DNA of 64,000 bases from Diphasiastrum complanatum (lineage: Eukaryota; Streptophyta; Lycopodiopsida; Lycopodiales; Lycopodiaceae), in the NCBI GenBank assembly GCA_029204225.1, contig CM055112.1, forward strand, positions 25,309,922 to 25,373,921, given 5' to 3'. The notes below the pieces were generated by a model. It had not been told where the DNA came from. It saw only the letters and a program-made list of their open reading frames with translations, and did no database searches. The position numbers and the translations under genes are program-made. Positions 58,641-64,000 of the stretch are shown one piece after another. Every line of letters begins with the position of its first letter. Within the stretch, counting starts at the first letter, position 1.

Positions 58641-60739
58641 AACTTGTGTAGTTCACAATAATTGCAAGGCCTTGTTCCGGAACGCATTTTTGAAAAAAGC
58701 ACTGGGGCTTTTTGGAATGTGCACTTAATTTTTTTTTCAAAATTTTTGAATAAAAAACATGATTTATCCAGTTTTTATTTTTAATCTTTTTTATTTTAAA
58801 TTCTTTTAGGCAGTATGTATATTTTCTTGTTATTGTTAATCTGGTGTTTTTTAATGTATTAAGGGTTTTCTTTATAAAATTTTCAGAGTTCTGTTAACAA
58901 AATTAGTGTTCCAGAATGTCTATGCGGTGTTCCACTACAATGTATGACATTGTACCCGTTGATACTCCAAGCATTGAGGTTGACATCTAATTGTCACAAC
59001 ATTTATTTTCACAGTTTGATTTCCATGCAAGGAAATTTAGGTCAATCTTGATGGCATCCATAACAATCTTCTAGAATAAGATGAAATTCGTCAAGTGTAT
59101 GTAGACTTGTTAAAGGTAGGTACCTCATAATGTTCACATGGTCATAACCACAGTTTCACATGATATTTTGATAGTTGAAGTCCTCGGGGTTGAAATTAGT
59201 CCTCCTTTGGTATCCACTTCAAATGCTACATGGGCAAACCCCGCCCTACCCCCTCTATCTTTTTTCATCAGATGGTATCCAACCCACTTTACTTTGACAT
59301 TACGTAATTCGACCCTCATTGAGCTAGAAGCACTTAAGAAATACGTTCTCAACATACTTTTGTTAAAACACACCTTTCTCATGGTTTATTATGCGTTGTC
59401 ATCATTATGAAAAATGATTATAAAATTACAAGTATATTTAAATGATGAATACCATTATTGTGAATACCATTTATGAAATTAGTCCTACTTTGGTATCTAC
59501 TTCAAATGCTATATGGGCAACACCCCCCCCACCCCACCCCCTCTCTCTCTCTTTTTCAGATCATGGTTTATTATTTGTTGGCAGAGCTTGTCACAAATCT
59601 GTGAATATTGATCGTAAAATTGTGAATGGTCGTGATGTTGTGAATACTTATCGTGATATTCTAAATATTGATAATAATTCTTTGAAAAAGTTTGAAAACT
59701 TTGACTATGAATGTTCATTGTCAATCATCTATCTGTTAATTGTGAACATCGTCATTATGAAAACTGATTATAAAATTACAAGTATATTTAAATGATGAAC
59801 ACCATTATTGTGAACTGCCTTTGTCAATATTAAATTGCAAAAATGTGAGTAGTCAATCATGACTTTTGTAGATTGTCAAACTATGGATACTGAATCTTGA
59901 CATTTTTTATAGTGCAATTGTAAATAATGAACAATGACTTTTTTAATTACCCAAATTATGAAATTTAAATCATAAATAATAAATCGTGACTTTTCTTGAT
60001 ATTGAATATAAATTTAATAAATTATATCAAATTATGAAATTAGTGAATATTGAATCGATATTTGTAATTGCACAAATTGTGTCCATTCTTGTGCATTTAG
60101 TTGTGAAATCGAAAACTACACAATTGCAAATAATGGCAAGGCCTTTGTGGTATGCCGGAACCTTTTTTTTTTTTAACATTCTTAAAATAATTAGTTTGGC
60201 TCTAAGATTTGATAAATTCTTTGAGTGGCCCATAATAAATTTTTAACAAAGTACTTGGCATTTTACTTCTTTTAAATACAAAAATCACACAAGTATTTCT
60301 TAATCATTATTAAATTCTAATACATATCAAAATGTACAAACTTAACATAATTTTTGAAATTGATTATTGCATCACCCTAATATATTGTGTTCTCTAGAAG
60401 AAGTTGATTTTTTCAAAATCTTGTATTATGAAGCTCGTTGGTAAAATATTACAAGTTTACATTAACGAATTCTATTGACTTAATAAAGCTATGCAACATA
60501 AGCTTTATATGAAAGGTTACATACTCTACTACACAAGAATTTCTTGGATTTGAAAACAATAAACGAAATTTTTTCTAGATTTCAAAAAAATAGCCGATAT
60601 TTTAAAAGTCAACTTCCAAGAAGCTTTTTAGAAAGTAAGTTTTTGGAGAAAGACATCGATTCGATTTCTTTTCTTGCCGGATTTTCCAAACAATGACCCA
60701 AAGTTTGAATCAATTGAATTCCTATGTAAAAATGATAAC
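58641..60739 (+). repeat. Blocks T and R, longest copy
   Basis: T (to about 59130), then the CATGGTCATAACCACAGTTTC segment, a C-rich/CT-rich stretch near 59520, and the AT-rich R core with many GTGAATATTGATCG-like and ATCGTGACTTTT-like words. Part of the R core (TTTATGACTAGTTTCATC onward) is deleted at about 60120. The 117-codon ORF (59442-59795) is shared by three copies only as repeated DNA. Confidence 0.7.
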
Positions 60740-61024
60740 TAAATATATTTTAAGGGTCTGTATAAAAATTTGAGCCTTCATGAAAAAAAAAAATTGAGGC
60801 TTCGCCATATAGAATTGTAGGCTTTTGGCCCATGAAAGCCTACAATTTTTATTTTAATAGGTTTTGTGTTAGGTTGAAAAAAAAGTTTTTCGCAAACACC
60901 CTTGCCATCAAAAAATCATCAGTCGTCGATACAAAATCATAGAAGTTTGTACGTTTTAGTACATATACCAAACGGGACTTTTAACATACTTATGATGGTC
61001 CTTTCTCAATTTTAATATAACAGT

Positions 61025-61062
<38 letters not shown>
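60740..61062 (+). repeat. End of R and block V with hairpin and (CT)n
   Basis: Uninterrupted counterpart of 45461-45474 plus 51790-52150. It shows the empty target site of the intact Copia. Hairpin at 60815-60845; (CT)n of about 37 bp at 61026-61062. Confidence 0.75.
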
Positions 61063-61560
<498 letters not shown>

Positions 61561-61814
61561 GAGAAAGAAATGGAAAATCCTATCATCTTGATCTCTACAT
61601 AGATGAGATTGGACGGGCTACATGAAGAGTCAAAATGTTTTGGGACTCACAGAATAACTAGATATATTTTATGGTGTTCACAGATGAGCACATTAGTTGT
61701 TTACATTACATTATTTTTATCACTCCTCCTTAATGTATATTTAAGCTTATTATCATATTAATCATAGCAACTAATGTAAATATTCTTTTGTGTATTCTTC
61801 AGTAGTAGCAACTA
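61561..61814 (-). repeat. LTR-like segment, reverse copy
   Basis: Reverse counterpart of 29371-29570, with CACTCCTCCTTAATG marking the purine tract and LTR start. Confidence 0.6.

Positions 61815-64000
<2,186 letters not shown>

Noticed and set aside
59442-59795. A 117-codon ORF found also at 14654-15028 and 62772-62969, as a possible conserved small gene
   Set aside because: The copies lie in the AT-rich repeat R and are conserved only as DNA. Starts differ between copies and no domain is visible.

Overview
This window is nuclear DNA from a land plant. It is AT-rich and built almost entirely of nested repeats. The evidence is tRNA-iMet primer sites beside Copia LTRs, a tRNA-Asp-type primer site on a Gypsy element, spliced genes with GT..AG introns, A20/AN1 stress-associated-protein (SAP) genes, and very long (GA)n/(CT)n tracts. 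I cannot resolve the lineage. There are no prokaryotic operons, rRNA or CRISPR arrays, and I saw no tRNA genes.

Layout. 1-5.5 kb: non-coding DNA, one copy of an AT-rich repeat and decayed Gypsy fragments. 5.5-8.9 kb: a reverse copy of a composite repeat carrying a SAP gene. 8.9-11.5 kb: Gypsy gag debris, a 24-bp minisatellite and a tandemly duplicated Copia 3' end. 12.0-13.6 kb: a spliced, transposase-like pseudogene, cut off by a second SAP-bearing composite (13.6-20.5 kb) that holds the best-preserved SAP copy. 20.85-28.3 kb: more spliced exons, including a convergent Ulp1/C48-like cysteine protease gene that reads open across three exons, interrupted by a deleted Copia element (21176-25644). 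28.3-33.7 kb: further repeat blocks and a SAP fragment. 33.76-43.0 kb: a decayed Gypsy element on the minus strand, with an extra ORF after pol and no 3' LTR. 45475-51789: an intact, very young Copia element on the minus strand. 52939-55876: a highly reduced Copia derivative. 56.1-58.6 kb: a third SAP copy split by a 1.29-kb gag-only Copia insertion. 58.6-64 kb: repeat blocks and microsatellites.

Repeat names used below: the SAP composite has the order R'-T'-U-SAP-Q-S. R is the AT-rich block, T the block next to it, U the SAP promoter block, Q the SAP 3' flank with (GA)n, and S a block with an LTR-like segment and a Copia gag pseudogene. V is a further extension of R with a conserved hairpin.

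Two themes stand out. First, a stress-protein gene has been multiplied along with repetitive DNA, and its copies are losing promoter boxes and zinc ligands in different ways. Second, a transposase-like gene lies near a convergent Ulp1-like protease gene, which would fit the remains of a gene-rich DNA transposon broken up by later insertions. The only element that looks currently competent is the Copia at 45475-51789: intact 1326-codon polyprotein, LTRs differing at one of 862 positions, and a perfect target duplication.
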